DNA of 64,000 nucleotides, taken from Rhodanobacteraceae bacterium. Its GTDB lineage: Bacteria > Pseudomonadota > Gammaproteobacteria > Xanthomonadales > Rhodanobacteraceae. The translations under genes were made by a program, and so were the position numbers. Each line of letters starts with the position of its first letter. Position 1 is the first letter of the stretch. The DNA is taken from NCBI GenBank assembly GCA_004299555.1, contig SCQU01000021.1, positions 1-64,000 of the forward strand. The letters are read 5' to 3'. Positions 28,323 to 36,668 of this stretch are shown piece after piece. The notes beneath the pieces are model-generated. The model saw only the letters and a list, made by a program, of their open reading frames with translations. It did no database searches and was not told the DNA's origin.

Positions 28323-28581
28323 CCGTAATCGCTCCCTGCAGGAGTGATCGGACCAGCCGGCGGTGTCCGAAACAACACCGGCAGTTGCGGCACCGTGTTC
28401 CGGTTCCTTCGGGTTGAGCGGTGTGACGCGACGACGATGCCGGGCGGCACCCAGCCGCCCGGCTCGCCTCTCAACAAGCCACGATCGCACCGGGTAGGGG
28501 GAGTGTAAATCGCTGGCCGGGCGTGTCTTCTAGACCGGCTGCCCAGTCAAATTTTCGCATCCGCAAAATGGAGAATCAGCC
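28323..28581 (+). other. Non-coding gap between capsid and terS
   Basis: 259 bp without a convincing gene. It holds a perfect 10-bp hairpin at 28439-28463 (GCCGGGCGGC, loop ACCCA, GCCGCCCGGC) without a T run. In tailed phages and their satellites genes for portal, protease or head connectors would sit around here; none is present. Confidence 0.6.
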
Positions 28582-28989
28582 ATGGCACGACCACGCAAGC
28601 CGACTGCCTTACACGCGATCACTGGCGCGCTGGAGCACGACCGGGCGCGTTTCGCCGACCGCGCGAACGAACCGCACGATGAGCGGCCATTGGGACCGCC
28701 ACCGGACACACTCGAAGCGCCCATCCGCGCCGCCTGGCTGGAAATCGAGCGGCTGGCGCCTTGGCTTGTGTTCGCCGATCGCTTGGCAGTCGAGATTGCG
28801 GCCCGCCTGCTGGTGTTCGTTCGCATCGCGGGCGTGGCCATGGCAACACCTGCGCAGCTGTCGCGGTTGCAAGCTGCGCTCGGCGCGCTCGGCCTGACGC
28901 CCGCGGATCGTGCCAAGGTCAGCATGCCGGCACGAAAGCCCAACAACCCGTTCAAACAGTTCGGCAAGCGCATGGGAGAAACGGCATGA
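28582..28989 (+). CDS. Phage terminase small subunit, P27 family
   Basis: A 135-aa protein. RPRKPTALHAITGALEHDR at the N-terminus, a central helical part (AAWLEIERLAPWLVFADRLAVEIAARLL), and the end ALGALGLTPADRAKVSM are typical of P27-family small terminases, which recognise packaging sites. Good Shine-Dalgarno (GGAGAA). No large terminase is encoded in the element, so it would have to recruit one from a helper phage. Overlaps the next gene by 4 bp. Confidence 0.85.
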   Translation: MARPRKPTALHAITGALEHDRARFADRANEPHDERPLGPPPDTLEAPIRAAWLEIERLAPWLVFADRLAVEIAARLLVFVRIAGVAMATPAQLSRLQAALGALGLTPADRAKVSMPARKPNNPFKQFGKRMGETA

Positions 28990-29561
28990 GCAATGAAGCA
29001 GGTGAATCGATCGACACCAGCCTGACGGTCATGGATGAGCGCACCTTCCCGGTTGTTGCCAGCCCGCATCCGCTGCGCAGCGACAAGGTTGTCGCGTACA
29101 TACGCGAGGGTCAGACCCTACGAGAGGTTATTGGCGACCATGCGGCCTATTCGCTGAAGGTCGAAGTTGGCGGCATCGAAGTGCCCGAACATATGTGGAA
29201 CAAGGTGCGTCCGCGCGCTGGCGTTCCGGTTCACGTGCAGGTCTACCCGCAGGGCGGTAATGGCGGGAAGCTGTTGCGCAGCGTGTTGCTTATCGTGGTC
29301 GCGATCGTGGCATGGTATGCCGCGCCATATCTCACAGGGGAATTCGGGTTGCTCGCTGGCGCGAACACAGCGGTGGTTACCGCCGGTCTTGCAATCGTTG
29401 GGCAACTCGCGATCAGTGCGCTAATCCCGCCACCTACGCCCAAGGGTCTCAACGGCGCATCCGGCGATCCATTCAAGCAGCTTGAATCGCTAACCGGCAC
29501 CAGCAACCAAGCCAACCCGTACGGCGTGATCCCGTGTGTCGTCGGCAAGATGCGGTTTTAG
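28986..29561 (+). CDS. Truncated J-like tail-tip protein, N-terminal part
   Basis: A 191-aa protein resembling only the first about 190 residues of long phage tail-tip (host-specificity J-type) proteins. It has a MoaD/ubiquitin-like start (SPHPLRSDKVVAYIREGQTLREVI), then VPEHMWNKVRPRAGVPVHVQVYPQGG. Two hydrophobic segments follow (about residues 95-112 and 125-145). The conserved LTGTSNQANPYGVIPCVVGK closes it. It then stops at TAG 29559-29561, where full-length relatives continue for several hundred residues. No frameshifted continuation is visible downstream, so this is a clean truncation. Coupled to terS. Confidence 0.75.
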   Translation: MSNEAGESIDTSLTVMDERTFPVVASPHPLRSDKVVAYIREGQTLREVIGDHAAYSLKVEVGGIEVPEHMWNKVRPRAGVPVHVQVYPQGGNGGKLLRSVLLIVVAIVAWYAAPYLTGEFGLLAGANTAVVTAGLAIVGQLAISALIPPPTPKGLNGASGDPFKQLESLTGTSNQANPYGVIPCVVGKMRF

Positions 29562-29564
29562 ACA

Positions 29565-30245
29565 GTGACCGTGATAACTCCGCTTCCGATGATGAAGCCT
29601 GGCGAGGCTCGCATGGTCGACGGCCGGAAGTTTTATCGCGTTGTCACGCCGGCGGGACAGGTTCCGCGTGATGCTGCCGTCCATGAAGCGGGGCACACGA
29701 TCGGAGCTTGGTGGACCGGCAAGGGCATCACGCAAGTCGTGTTGTGCCCAGCCGGCGAGTCTGGATTGAGCTTCACCGAATGTGAGCGCTCCTACATCGA
29801 AGGCTCTGACGCGCAGAGCGTCGCGGCATTCTGCAAAAAACTTGCCCGAAAGGAACTCAATGAGCGCGTGACGCGCGAGCTCGTGCAGTGCATGGCCGGA
29901 CCGATGGCCGAGGCCAAGCTGAAGGGCTACGGGTTCGCGTGGCAGGCGATGGCAATGGATCCGGGTTATCGAGAGTGGCGCGAAGGTGATCCGCCCAGCG
30001 ACCTGCACGCATGGACAGCGACATCACACCTGCCGAAGCCGAAGGATCGCGCGCGCGTCGCGAACGCATCGATTGGCGTTTGCGCCAACATGCTCGCGTT
30101 CTATTGGGAGCATGTGGAAACGCTCGCCGCAGCCCTGCAGCAACGCCACACGCTGAGCGGCGCCGACGTGCTCGCGGTGATCGGAGAGGCTCCCCGGGAG
30201 CCGCTGTGCAAGCTCACGATGGGCGGTGCGATGCTGACGCTGTGA
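29565..30245 (+). CDS. HExxH metallopeptidase-like protein of the element
   Basis: A 226-aa protein. The motif AAVHEAGHTIGAWWTGKG, about residues 38-55, is a zincin HExxH signature like that of M41/FtsH peptidases. A later GPMAEAKLKGYGFAWQAM segment matches the M41-type helix that follows the metal site. No AAA+ domain or membrane segment is present, so it is a stand-alone domain. GTG start at 29565, 3 bp after the previous stop. A role as scaffold or prohead protease is conceivable but unsupported; host-factor cleavage is another option. Confidence 0.6.
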   Translation: MTVITPLPMMKPGEARMVDGRKFYRVVTPAGQVPRDAAVHEAGHTIGAWWTGKGITQVVLCPAGESGLSFTECERSYIEGSDAQSVAAFCKKLARKELNERVTRELVQCMAGPMAEAKLKGYGFAWQAMAMDPGYREWREGDPPSDLHAWTATSHLPKPKDRARVANASIGVCANMLAFYWEHVETLAAALQQRHTLSGADVLAVIGEAPREPLCKLTMGGAMLTL

Positions 30246-30259
30246 ATCAAGCCGTTTCG

Positions 30260-30277
30260 CACTTACCCTGCACTTAT
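30260..30277 (+). repeat. CACTTAC/CACTTAT pair at right end of element
   Basis: Copies at 30260-30266 and 30271-30277 spaced 11 bp, the same spacing as the left-end pair at 21427/21438. Candidate integrase arm sites; inferred. Confidence 0.45.
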
Positions 30278-30292
30278 TGAGCGAATACGAAA

Positions 30293-30313
30293 ACGGCCGC
30301 GATTGGCGGCCGT
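30293..30313 (-). terminator. Intrinsic terminator of tRNA-Pro (minus strand)
   Basis: A perfect 8-bp stem ACGGCCGC/GCGGCCGT with a 5-nt loop. On the minus strand it is followed by TTTT. It lies 30 bp downstream of tRNA-Pro, within the element DNA, so the element may supply the terminator. Confidence 0.65.
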
Positions 30314-30342
30314 CTGAAAATGCTTGATTCCATGCGAATTAT

Positions 30343-30419
30343 TGGTCGGGGAGACAGGATTTGAACCTGCGACTTCCACGTCCCGAACGTGGCGCTCTAC
30401 CAGACTGAGCTACACCCCG
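30343..30419 (-). tRNA. tRNA-Pro (CGG)
   Basis: A 77-nt tRNA with genomically encoded CCA. The anticodon loop TTCGGGA sits in stem CCACG/CGTGG, giving anticodon CGG (Pro). The T arm reads GCAGG-TTCAAAT-CCTGT. In the acceptor stem position 6 is U and 67 is U, a mismatch, and the duplicated copy at 21284-21328 has the same base. It is the integration target of the element; its 3' 45 bp form the right att repeat. Confidence 0.95.
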
Positions 30420-30539
30420 ACTTGTCGCCTGGCGAAGTACACCACAGCGAGCCGCAAATGATACTTGGCACCGCTTGGCGTGCGCAAGCCGGTCGCGCGT
30501 GCTGCTAACCTTGCGGTTTTACCGTGAGGTCGCGAAGCC

Positions 30540-31916
30540 ATGGCGCTAACCACGCCGCGTACCATGCCGGGTGTGCTGGAGCTGCTGCCGCGCGAGCAGA
30601 TCGCGTTCCAGTCGATGCTGGATGCCATCCGCCGCGGGTTTGAGGTGTACGGATTTGTGCCGATTGAAACGCCGGCGATCGAATTTGCCGAGGTCCTTCT
30701 GACCAAGAGCGGTGGCGAAACCGAGCGGCAGGTCTATTTTGTGCAGTCGACCGGCGCGCTTGAACAGGCCGGACGCCCAGAGCATGCGCTGCGCTTTGAC
30801 CTGACCGTGCCGCTCGCACGCTACGTTGCCGAGCATGAGCGCGAGTTGGCGTTTCCATTCCGGCGCTACCAGATGCAGCGCGTCTACCGCGGCGAGCGGG
30901 CCCAGCGCGGGCGCTTTCGCGAGTTTTACCAGTGCGACATCGACGTCATCGGCAAGGACACGCTGTCGGTGCGCTACGACGCCGAAATCCCGGCGGTCAT
31001 CCACGCGGTATTCAGCGCGCTCGACATTGGCGGCTTCACCATCCAGCTCAACAATCGAAAGTTGATGCGGGGGTTTTTCGAAGGCCTTGGCATTGGCGAC
31101 AGCGAGCGTCAACTGCTGGTCTTGCGCGAGGTCGATAAGCTGGACAAACGCGGTGCCGAACATGTGCGCGGCGTCCTGACCGGCGAACCGTTCGGGCTGT
31201 CCGCGGATGCGGCAGACCAGATCATGCGCTTTGTCGAGGTGCGGTCACGCTCGCTGGCCGACGGCCACGCCAAGCTCGATGCACTGGGCGCGGGCACCGA
31301 AACCTTCGAGCAGGGCCGCGCGGAACTGCGCGAGGTCCTTGATACCGTTGCGGCGTTTGGCGTGCCGGAAACGGCGGTCGCCTTGAACCTGTCGATTGCG
31401 CGCGGGCTGGATTACTACACCGGTACCGTGTACGAGACCACTTTGAACGATCACCCGGGCATTGGGTCGATCTGCTCCGGCGGCCGCTACGACAACCTCG
31501 CCGGCAACTACACCAAATCAAGGTTGCCGGGCGTCGGCATTTCAATTGGCCTGACGCGCCTGTTCTGGCAATTGCGCGAGGCGGGGCTGGTACACGCGGC
31601 CGACAGCAGTGTGCAGGTGCTGGTGACGCAGATGGAGGCCACACGGCTGCCTGATTGTCTTGCGCTGGCGCAGGCCTTGCGCGCTGCGGGCATCGCGACC
31701 GAAGTGGCGCTTGATGGCGGCAAGCTCGGCAAGCAGCTGAAGTACGCCGACCGGGCGGGCATCCGCTTTGCGATCGTCGCCGGCGAAAGTGAATGGGCGC
31801 GCGATGCGGTCGCGGTCAAGGACTTGCGGCGTGGCGAACAGTTCGAGGTGCCGCGCGCAGAACTGGTACAGGCGTTGAAGACGCACTTGGTGCGCGCACA
31901 GGTAAAACCGGCATGA
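30540..31916 (+). CDS. hisS: Histidyl-tRNA synthetase
   Basis: Class II aminoacyl-tRNA synthetase, 458 aa. Motif 1 region begins [16 protein letters not shown]. Motif 2 is in [31 protein letters not shown]. Histidine-specific motifs include [19 protein letters not shown] and [14 protein letters not shown], with motif 3 [13 protein letters not shown] and a C-terminal anticodon-binding domain. It belongs to the longer, HisS-2-like branch rather than the 420-aa E. coli type. It overlaps the next gene by 4 bp. Confidence 0.95.
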   Translation: MALTTPRTMPGVLELLPREQIAFQSMLDAIRRGFEVYGFVPIETPAIEFAEVLLTKSGGETERQVYFVQSTGALEQAGRPEHALRFDLTVPLARYVAEHERELAFPFRRYQMQRVYRGERAQRGRFREFYQCDIDVIGKDTLSVRYDAEIPAVIHAVFSALDIGGFTIQLNNRKLMRGFFEGLGIGDSERQLLVLREVDKLDKRGAEHVRGVLTGEPFGLSADAADQIMRFVEVRSRSLADGHAKLDALGAGTETFEQGRAELREVLDTVAAFGVPETAVALNLSIARGLDYYTGTVYETTLNDHPGIGSICSGGRYDNLAGNYTKSRLPGVGISIGLTRLFWQLREAGLVHAADSSVQVLVTQMEATRLPDCLALAQALRAAGIATEVALDGGKLGKQLKYADRAGIRFAIVAGESEWARDAVAVKDLRRGEQFEVPRAELVQALKTHLVRAQVKPA

Positions 31917-33799
31917 AGGCAATTCGTTTGGATGGCACCGCGCTCACGCGTGCGGATGTGGTCGCGGTCGCGCGTCACGGCGCGGCGGTGGAACTGGATA
32001 CCGCACAACTCAAGGCGGTACAGCACGCCGCCGATTTCATCGCGGAAAAGGTGCGTTGTGGCGAGCCGATTTACGGTGTCACCACGGGTTTTGGCAGCAA
32101 TGCGGACAAACTGTTGGGCGCGCAGCGGGCGCGCGACGAGCTGCCGGGCGGCAATCCAAATCCACAAAGCGAATCACTGGCCGAGGAGTTGCAACACAAC
32201 CTCATCATGACCCACGCCGTGTGCGTGGGCGAGCCGTTGCCTGCCGAGGTGGTGCGCGCGATGCTGGTCATCCGCATCAACACGCTGATGCGCGGGCATT
32301 CCGGGATTAGGGTCACGACCCTGCAGGCGCTGGCCGCCATGCTGAACCGCGGCATCGTGCCGGTGGTGCCGGCGAAGGGCTCGGTGGGCGCAAGCGGAGA
32401 CCTTGCACCGCTCTCGCACCTGGCGATCGTACTGATCGGCGGTGGCGAGGCGTTTTTTGAAGGCAAGCGCATGGCTGGCGCCGAAGCCCTGCGGCGTGCC
32501 GGGCTCGCCCCGGTCAAGCTGTCGTTCAAGGAAGGGTTGGCGCTCAACAATGGCACCGCGCAAATGCTCGCGACGTCGGTGCTGGTGCTCGATGAGCTCG
32601 AGTATCTGCTTGGTGTGGCCGACCTTGCCGCGGCCATGACCCTGGATGCGTTCGCGGGCCGCAGCGGCGCGCTGCGCGCCGACGTGCATGCCTTGCGCCC
32701 GCATCCGGGGCAGGTTGCGGTTGCCAGGCACGTGCGGGAGCTGTTGGCGGGGTCGACGCTGATGGACATCCCCTACCACCTGGTACCGCGGTTCCGCACC
32801 TGGAGCGCCAAGGCGTGGACGACGCCGGAAGATCAGGCACTTTCCTTCGACATCCGCTGGGAATGGGTGCCAGCCGACTACCGTCGCGGGCGCGAGGCGT
32901 TCTACCGGAGGGTTCTGCCGTTCCGGGGCGGCAAGAAGCACCAGCCGCAGGACGCGTACTGCCTGCGCTGCATGCCGCAGGTCCATGGCGCCGTGCGCGA
33001 TGCCTGGCTGCAGGCGTGCCGGGTCATCGATGTTGAATTGAACTCGGTGACCGACAACCCGTTGATCTTTCCGGAGAACGCCGGCACCAGGTACGTTGAA
33101 GAGCAGGTCATTTCGGCGGGACACTTCCACGGCATGCCGCTGGCGTTGGTGATGAGCTATGTGAAGGCCGCGATCCCGGTACTGGCATCGATTTCCGAAC
33201 GGCGCCTCAACAAGCTGGTCGATCCGGCCAACAATGATGGCCTGCCGGGGTTCCTCACCGGCAACGAGGATGGGACCGACTCGGGTTTCATGATCGTGCA
33301 GTACACGGCGGCGGCGTTGGTGAACGATCTTGCGACCCGCGCCCATCCGGCCACGGTGTATTCGATCCCAACCAGCGCCAATGCGGAGGATCACGTTTCC
33401 ATGGGGGCCAACGAAGCGCGGCAGGTGCTGGCCATGATGCGCGATCTTGGCGACGTGCTGGCGCTGGAACTTTATACCGCGGCACAGGCCCTCGATTATC
33501 GCCAACGGATGCTGGGCGCGGCGCGGCGGTTGGCGGCGGCGGGAGGTTGGCAGGCGCTGGCAACCAAGATGGACAACCCGCCGCCGGTGGGCGATCCGCA
33601 GCGTCCGCAGTTTGAACGCGAGGTGGCCGAGCTCGCCCGCCAGTTGGCGGAAGCCAAAGCGTTCCAGCCGGGTGCCGCGGTGCGGGCCGCTCGCGAAGTG
33701 CTGCGCGCGGTGGTTGAGTTCATGCACCGCGACCGCGCGCTGCAACACGACATCCAGGAAACCTGCCGCCTGGTACGCGAGCGCGCCTATTCGGTGTAG
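31913..33799 (+). CDS. hutH: Histidine ammonia-lyase family enzyme, enlarged
   Basis: A 628-aa aromatic amino-acid lyase, against about 510 for standard HutH. The MIO prosthetic group would form from Ala-Ser-Gly 160-162 in [55 protein letters not shown] and [12 protein letters not shown] are typical. An extra segment of about 58 residues (about 285-342), rich in Trp, Arg and Pro, separates LMDIPYH from the conserved QDAYCLRC region, and the C-terminus is also extended. The start is ATG 31913, overlapping the hisS stop. No hutU, hutI or hutG is adjacent, so a role in histidine breakdown rests on the family alone; another aromatic amino acid substrate is possible. Confidence 0.85.
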   Translation: MKAIRLDGTALTRADVVAVARHGAAVELDTAQLKAVQHAADFIAEKVRCGEPIYGVTTGFGSNADKLLGAQRARDELPGGNPNPQSESLAEELQHNLIMTHAVCVGEPLPAEVVRAMLVIRINTLMRGHSGIRVTTLQALAAMLNRGIVPVVPAKGSVGASGDLAPLSHLAIVLIGGGEAFFEGKRMAGAEALRRAGLAPVKLSFKEGLALNNGTAQMLATSVLVLDELEYLLGVADLAAAMTLDAFAGRSGALRADVHALRPHPGQVAVARHVRELLAGSTLMDIPYHLVPRFRTWSAKAWTTPEDQALSFDIRWEWVPADYRRGREAFYRRVLPFRGGKKHQPQDAYCLRCMPQVHGAVRDAWLQACRVIDVELNSVTDNPLIFPENAGTRYVEEQVISAGHFHGMPLALVMSYVKAAIPVLASISERRLNKLVDPANNDGLPGFLTGNEDGTDSGFMIVQYTAAALVNDLATRAHPATVYSIPTSANAEDHVSMGANEARQVLAMMRDLGDVLALELYTAAQALDYRQRMLGAARRLAAAGGWQALATKMDNPPPVGDPQRPQFEREVAELARQLAEAKAFQPGAAVRAAREVLRAVVEFMHRDRALQHDIQETCRLVRERAYSV

Positions 33800-33931
33800 C
33801 TTGCGGGCACGAAGTCCGCGCGTCGGCGGGGCGGTTGGCAGCGCCCGAAACGTGGGGTGGTGCCCGCGTGCGGTATGATCGATGGCGATTCGCCCCATGG
33901 GGGTGGCGATCCCCCATCCGTCCCGTTGCGC

Positions 33932-34663
33932 ATGAGCTTTCAGGTGATTCCCGCGATCGACTTGCGCGGTGGCCGTGTGGTGCGGCCGCCGCAGCGCCCG
34001 GGCGCGCGTGAAACCCTATCCCGTGGCGACCCGGTTGAGCTTGCCCAGCGGTACGCCGACGCGGGCGCGGAATGGCTGCAGGTGCTGGATCTGGACGGCG
34101 TACGGTCGGAGCGGTCTGAAAATATCGCAATCATCCAAGCCATCGCGCGCATCGGCAACCTCAGGCTGCAGGCGGGTGGTGGCGTGCGCACGACCGATGA
34201 CCTGCGACGCCTGTATGGCGCCGGCGTGACGCGCGTGGTGGTTGGTCGCCTGGCCGTGGAAAACCCCTACGCCACGGCCATCTGGATCAGCCAGTTTGGA
34301 GCCGGGCGCGTCGTGCTGCTGCTGGATGTGTGCCGGCAGGCTGGCGCCTGGCGCGTGCCGGTGCCCGGCGGCGCCGGCGGCTGTTCGGTGCAGCTCGACC
34401 GCCTGGCGGCGCATTACGCGCGGGCCGGTGCCCAGCATGTGCTGTGTGCCGATCTTGCGCGTGACGGTGCGGCCGAAGGTTTCAACCTGCCGCTGTATCG
34501 CGACCTGCACGGCTTCGCGCCGGACCTTGAGGTACTGGCGGCGGGCGGCGCCTGTTCGCTTGCCGATATCCGCAACGTGCGTGCGACGGGCGTGCGGGGC
34601 GTGGTGCTGGGGCGTGCCCTGCTGGAAAGCCGGTTTACGCTGCGGGACGCGCTAAGGTGCTGA
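33932..34663 (+). CDS. HisA-like (phosphoribosylformimino AICAR-P isomerase family), divergent
   Basis: A 243-aa (beta/alpha)8 barrel. IPAIDLRGGRVVRP, LQAGGGVRTTDDL, VTRVVVGRLAVENP and GVRGVVLGRALLESRFTLRDAL align with HisA. Key positions differ: the RLxQGDY loop is replaced by RPPQRPGARET, and DISRDGT reads DLARDGA, so the conserved Thr is Ala. The middle loop PGGAGG replaces the HGW-type loop. No other his genes are nearby. It may be a second, non-canonical paralogue or a highly diverged HisA; activity cannot be assumed. Confidence 0.75.
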   Translation: MSFQVIPAIDLRGGRVVRPPQRPGARETLSRGDPVELAQRYADAGAEWLQVLDLDGVRSERSENIAIIQAIARIGNLRLQAGGGVRTTDDLRRLYGAGVTRVVVGRLAVENPYATAIWISQFGAGRVVLLLDVCRQAGAWRVPVPGGAGGCSVQLDRLAAHYARAGAQHVLCADLARDGAAEGFNLPLYRDLHGFAPDLEVLAAGGACSLADIRNVRATGVRGVVLGRALLESRFTLRDALRC

Positions 34664-34682
34664 ATCGTTGCGCGGTTGCCGG

Positions 34683-35774
34683 TCAGGCTGGTCCCGGCAC
34701 CCGCGCCTGCAAGGACTCGGCCTGTGCCGTCAATGCCGCCAGCAGCGTGAACTGGTTGCGGGCGCGCTCGAGGTTCTGGCCCGCGTGGGTGACGCGGAAA
34801 TAACGGTCGCCGTCAAGGTGATCGGTGAGGAAGCGCAGCCCGACGACCCCGGTGATGAGGCGCGCCGCAAATGCCAGATGGTCGCGTTCGAGTGGCGTCA
34901 GCAGGGTGCCGCAGCCGTCGCTGTACCCCTGCGCGAGCGCGGCAAAGTATTCCGGCCGCACCGCGATGGCGTCAAGGTCAGTGGCGTCCTCCGGCGCCGG
35001 GCTGAGCATGCTGCGCGCCATGTCGCCAAAATCAAACAGCAGGCTGCCGGGCATCACGGTGTCAAGGTCGACCACGCAGATCGCGCGCTGGGAAGCGTCA
35101 AACAGCAGGTTGTTCAATTTGCAGTCGTTGTGGGTGATCCGCCACGGCAGGCGGGCGTCAAGCAGCGCCTTCCAGCCTGTCAGTACCTCGGCAAACCCCA
35201 GTGCCGCATCACATTCGCGTGCCGCCGCGGCCGCGCGTCCGGCCCGGTCGGCCGCCAGCGCCGTGCGGAAGGCCTCAAAACGCGCGCTCGGATCGTGGAA
35301 GTGCGGGATCACCGCGCCCACTTGCGCGGGGTCAAGGCTGGCCAGTGCACGGGCGAAGGCGCCGAAGCCGCGTCCGGCTTCAAGGGCCAGCGCCGGCGTG
35401 CTGGCGACGTCGTGGGTGCGCGCATCCGGCACCTGGTCGTACATGCGCCACCAGCTGTCGCCGGCCAGTACCGCGGCGGGCTGGCCACCGCGCGTCGGGA
35501 CCAGTTCGAGCACCGAGTAGTGGTAGCGGCCGGCGGCACGTTCGCGGCCAAGGTGCGCCGTGACCACGCGGCAGTTGCGCATCACCAGCGCCGGATCACG
35601 AAAAACGTGGGTGTTCAGGCGTTGGAGTACGCGGCGGTGTGCGCCGTCGGTGACCAGCAAGGTGCGATTGATCAGTCCGTGGCCAAGCGGTGTGAAGGCC
35701 GCGTGCGGACTGAGACCCCAGGCCTCGGCCAGGCCCTTGCGGGTGGCGGGGTCCAGGTACGCGGCGTCCTTCAC
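34683..35774 (-). CDS. NahK/AmgK-like anomeric sugar kinase (APH fold)
   Basis: A 363-aa aminoglycoside-phosphotransferase-fold kinase. The catalytic loop THNDCKLNNLLFD and the metal-binding stretch VVDLDTVMPGSLLFDFGDMARSM resemble N-acetylhexosamine 1-kinase (NahK). The N-terminal GHGLINRTLLV is the glycine-rich loop. The GTG start at 35774 forms a 4-bp overlap with the upstream nucleotidyltransferase stop, which supports this start. Together the pair could make an NDP-sugar from a free sugar (salvage), as AmgK-MurU do; the actual sugar is unknown. Confidence 0.83.
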   Translation of the reverse strand: MKDAAYLDPATRKGLAEAWGLSPHAAFTPLGHGLINRTLLVTDGAHRRVLQRLNTHVFRDPALVMRNCRVVTAHLGRERAAGRYHYSVLELVPTRGGQPAAVLAGDSWWRMYDQVPDARTHDVASTPALALEAGRGFGAFARALASLDPAQVGAVIPHFHDPSARFEAFRTALAADRAGRAAAAARECDAALGFAEVLTGWKALLDARLPWRITHNDCKLNNLLFDASQRAICVVDLDTVMPGSLLFDFGDMARSMLSPAPEDATDLDAIAVRPEYFAALAQGYSDGCGTLLTPLERDHLAFAARLITGVVGLRFLTDHLDGDRYFRVTHAGQNLERARNQFTLLAALTAQAESLQARVPGPA

Positions 35775-36667
35775 CGGGGCGCCCACAAGGGGTCCGGGTA
35801 GATGCCCGTCGCGTGCAACGCGGCAAGGCGCGCGGCGACCCGCGGATGGTCGGCGGGATAGGTAAGCCCCAGCCACTCGCCGTTGCCGCGTAGCACCGCG
35901 AGCTTGCGCCGGCGCCGCGTGAGGTGCTGGTCAATCGCCAGGGGCAGGAAATATTCGTCCGTGGCGCAGGCCTGCGCGAGGAACGCGCGCAGCCCGGTCT
36001 CGAAATCGGGCAGCATGTCCGGCAGCAGGCCCCAGCAGTTGAGGGAAACCGTGCGGTCGGCGGCGAGAGCCTGTTCGACACCCGCCGGCGAGGTGCCGTG
36101 CAACGTACCGCCACGCATTGCGATGTGGGTGTATTCGGCGATGTCGATCAGGTTGGCGTTGGCATCAACCCGGCACAGGCCACGGTTGACCTCGCCGCAG
36201 GGGGACAGCGTGGCGTCCAGCCGGTAGCCGACCATCGCGGGCCCGGCCGCGGTACAAAAATGCCTTGCCAGCAACGCGAACGCGTCGTGGCCGTAGTAGT
36301 CATCGGCATTGATGACCGCGAACGGACCGTGCAGCAACGGCGCGCAGCACCACACCGCGTGGCCGGTGCCCAGCGGCTTGGTGCGGCCAGTGGGCGTCTG
36401 GCAGCCGGCCGGAACGTTGGCAAATGTCTGCCCGACAAATTGCAGGTCCGCGCGGCCTTGCAGCAGGGGCGCGAGGCGCGCGCCAAGCGCCGTGCGTAGT
36501 TCAGGTCGAATCACCAGCACGATGGAACCGAAACCCGCGGCCAGCGCGTCGTGGATGGCGTACTCCAGCAGCCATTCTCCGTTCGGGCCGACGCCGGCGA
36601 TCTGCTTGGCATCGCCGTAGCGGCTGCCAAGCCCGGCCGCGAGGATGACGAGGCTGGGTGCCGTCAT
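35771..36667 (-). CDS. Sugar-1-phosphate nucleotidyltransferase
   Basis: A 298-aa NTP-transferase. Nucleotide-binding motif LVILAAGLGSRYGDAKQ near the N-terminus, KPLGTGHAVWCC, and the metal-binding FAVINADDYYG. Start ATG 36667; an in-frame upstream extension overlaps the neighbouring methyltransferase gene and has no family similarity. Coupled to the NahK-like kinase. Salvage of an N-acetylated or other hexose is likely; product not determinable. Confidence 0.86.
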   Translation of the reverse strand: MTAPSLVILAAGLGSRYGDAKQIAGVGPNGEWLLEYAIHDALAAGFGSIVLVIRPELRTALGARLAPLLQGRADLQFVGQTFANVPAGCQTPTGRTKPLGTGHAVWCCAPLLHGPFAVINADDYYGHDAFALLARHFCTAAGPAMVGYRLDATLSPCGEVNRGLCRVDANANLIDIAEYTHIAMRGGTLHGTSPAGVEQALAADRTVSLNCWGLLPDMLPDFETGLRAFLAQACATDEYFLPLAIDQHLTRRRRKLAVLRGNGEWLGLTYPADHPRVAARLAALHATGIYPDPLWAPR

Positions 36668-36668
36668 G

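Larger units (their letters stand above)
21284..30387. mobile_element. tRNA-Pro integrated element with capsid and small-terminase genes (putative phage satellite)
   Basis: Bounded by 45-bp direct repeats of tRNA-Pro, with a tyrosine integrase just inside the left end. All its genes face right and several overlap by ATGA. Gene order: integrase, three small unknowns, AlpA-like regulator, small unknown, CHC2 zinc-finger protein, RepA-like ATPase, two small ORFs, HK97 major capsid, P27 small terminase, truncated J-like tail protein, HExxH protein. There is no portal, large terminase, protease, tail tube, holin or lysin. This matches the logic of phage-inducible chromosomal islands better than that of a full prophage. 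Decay of a prophage is the alternative. Confidence 0.88.

Noticed and set aside
27096-28490. 464-aa minus-strand open frame
   Set aside because: Antisense shadow of the capsid gene; low-complexity Arg/His-rich product.
32174-33898. 574-aa minus-strand open frame
   Set aside because: Antisense to the hutH gene, whose motifs are unambiguous.
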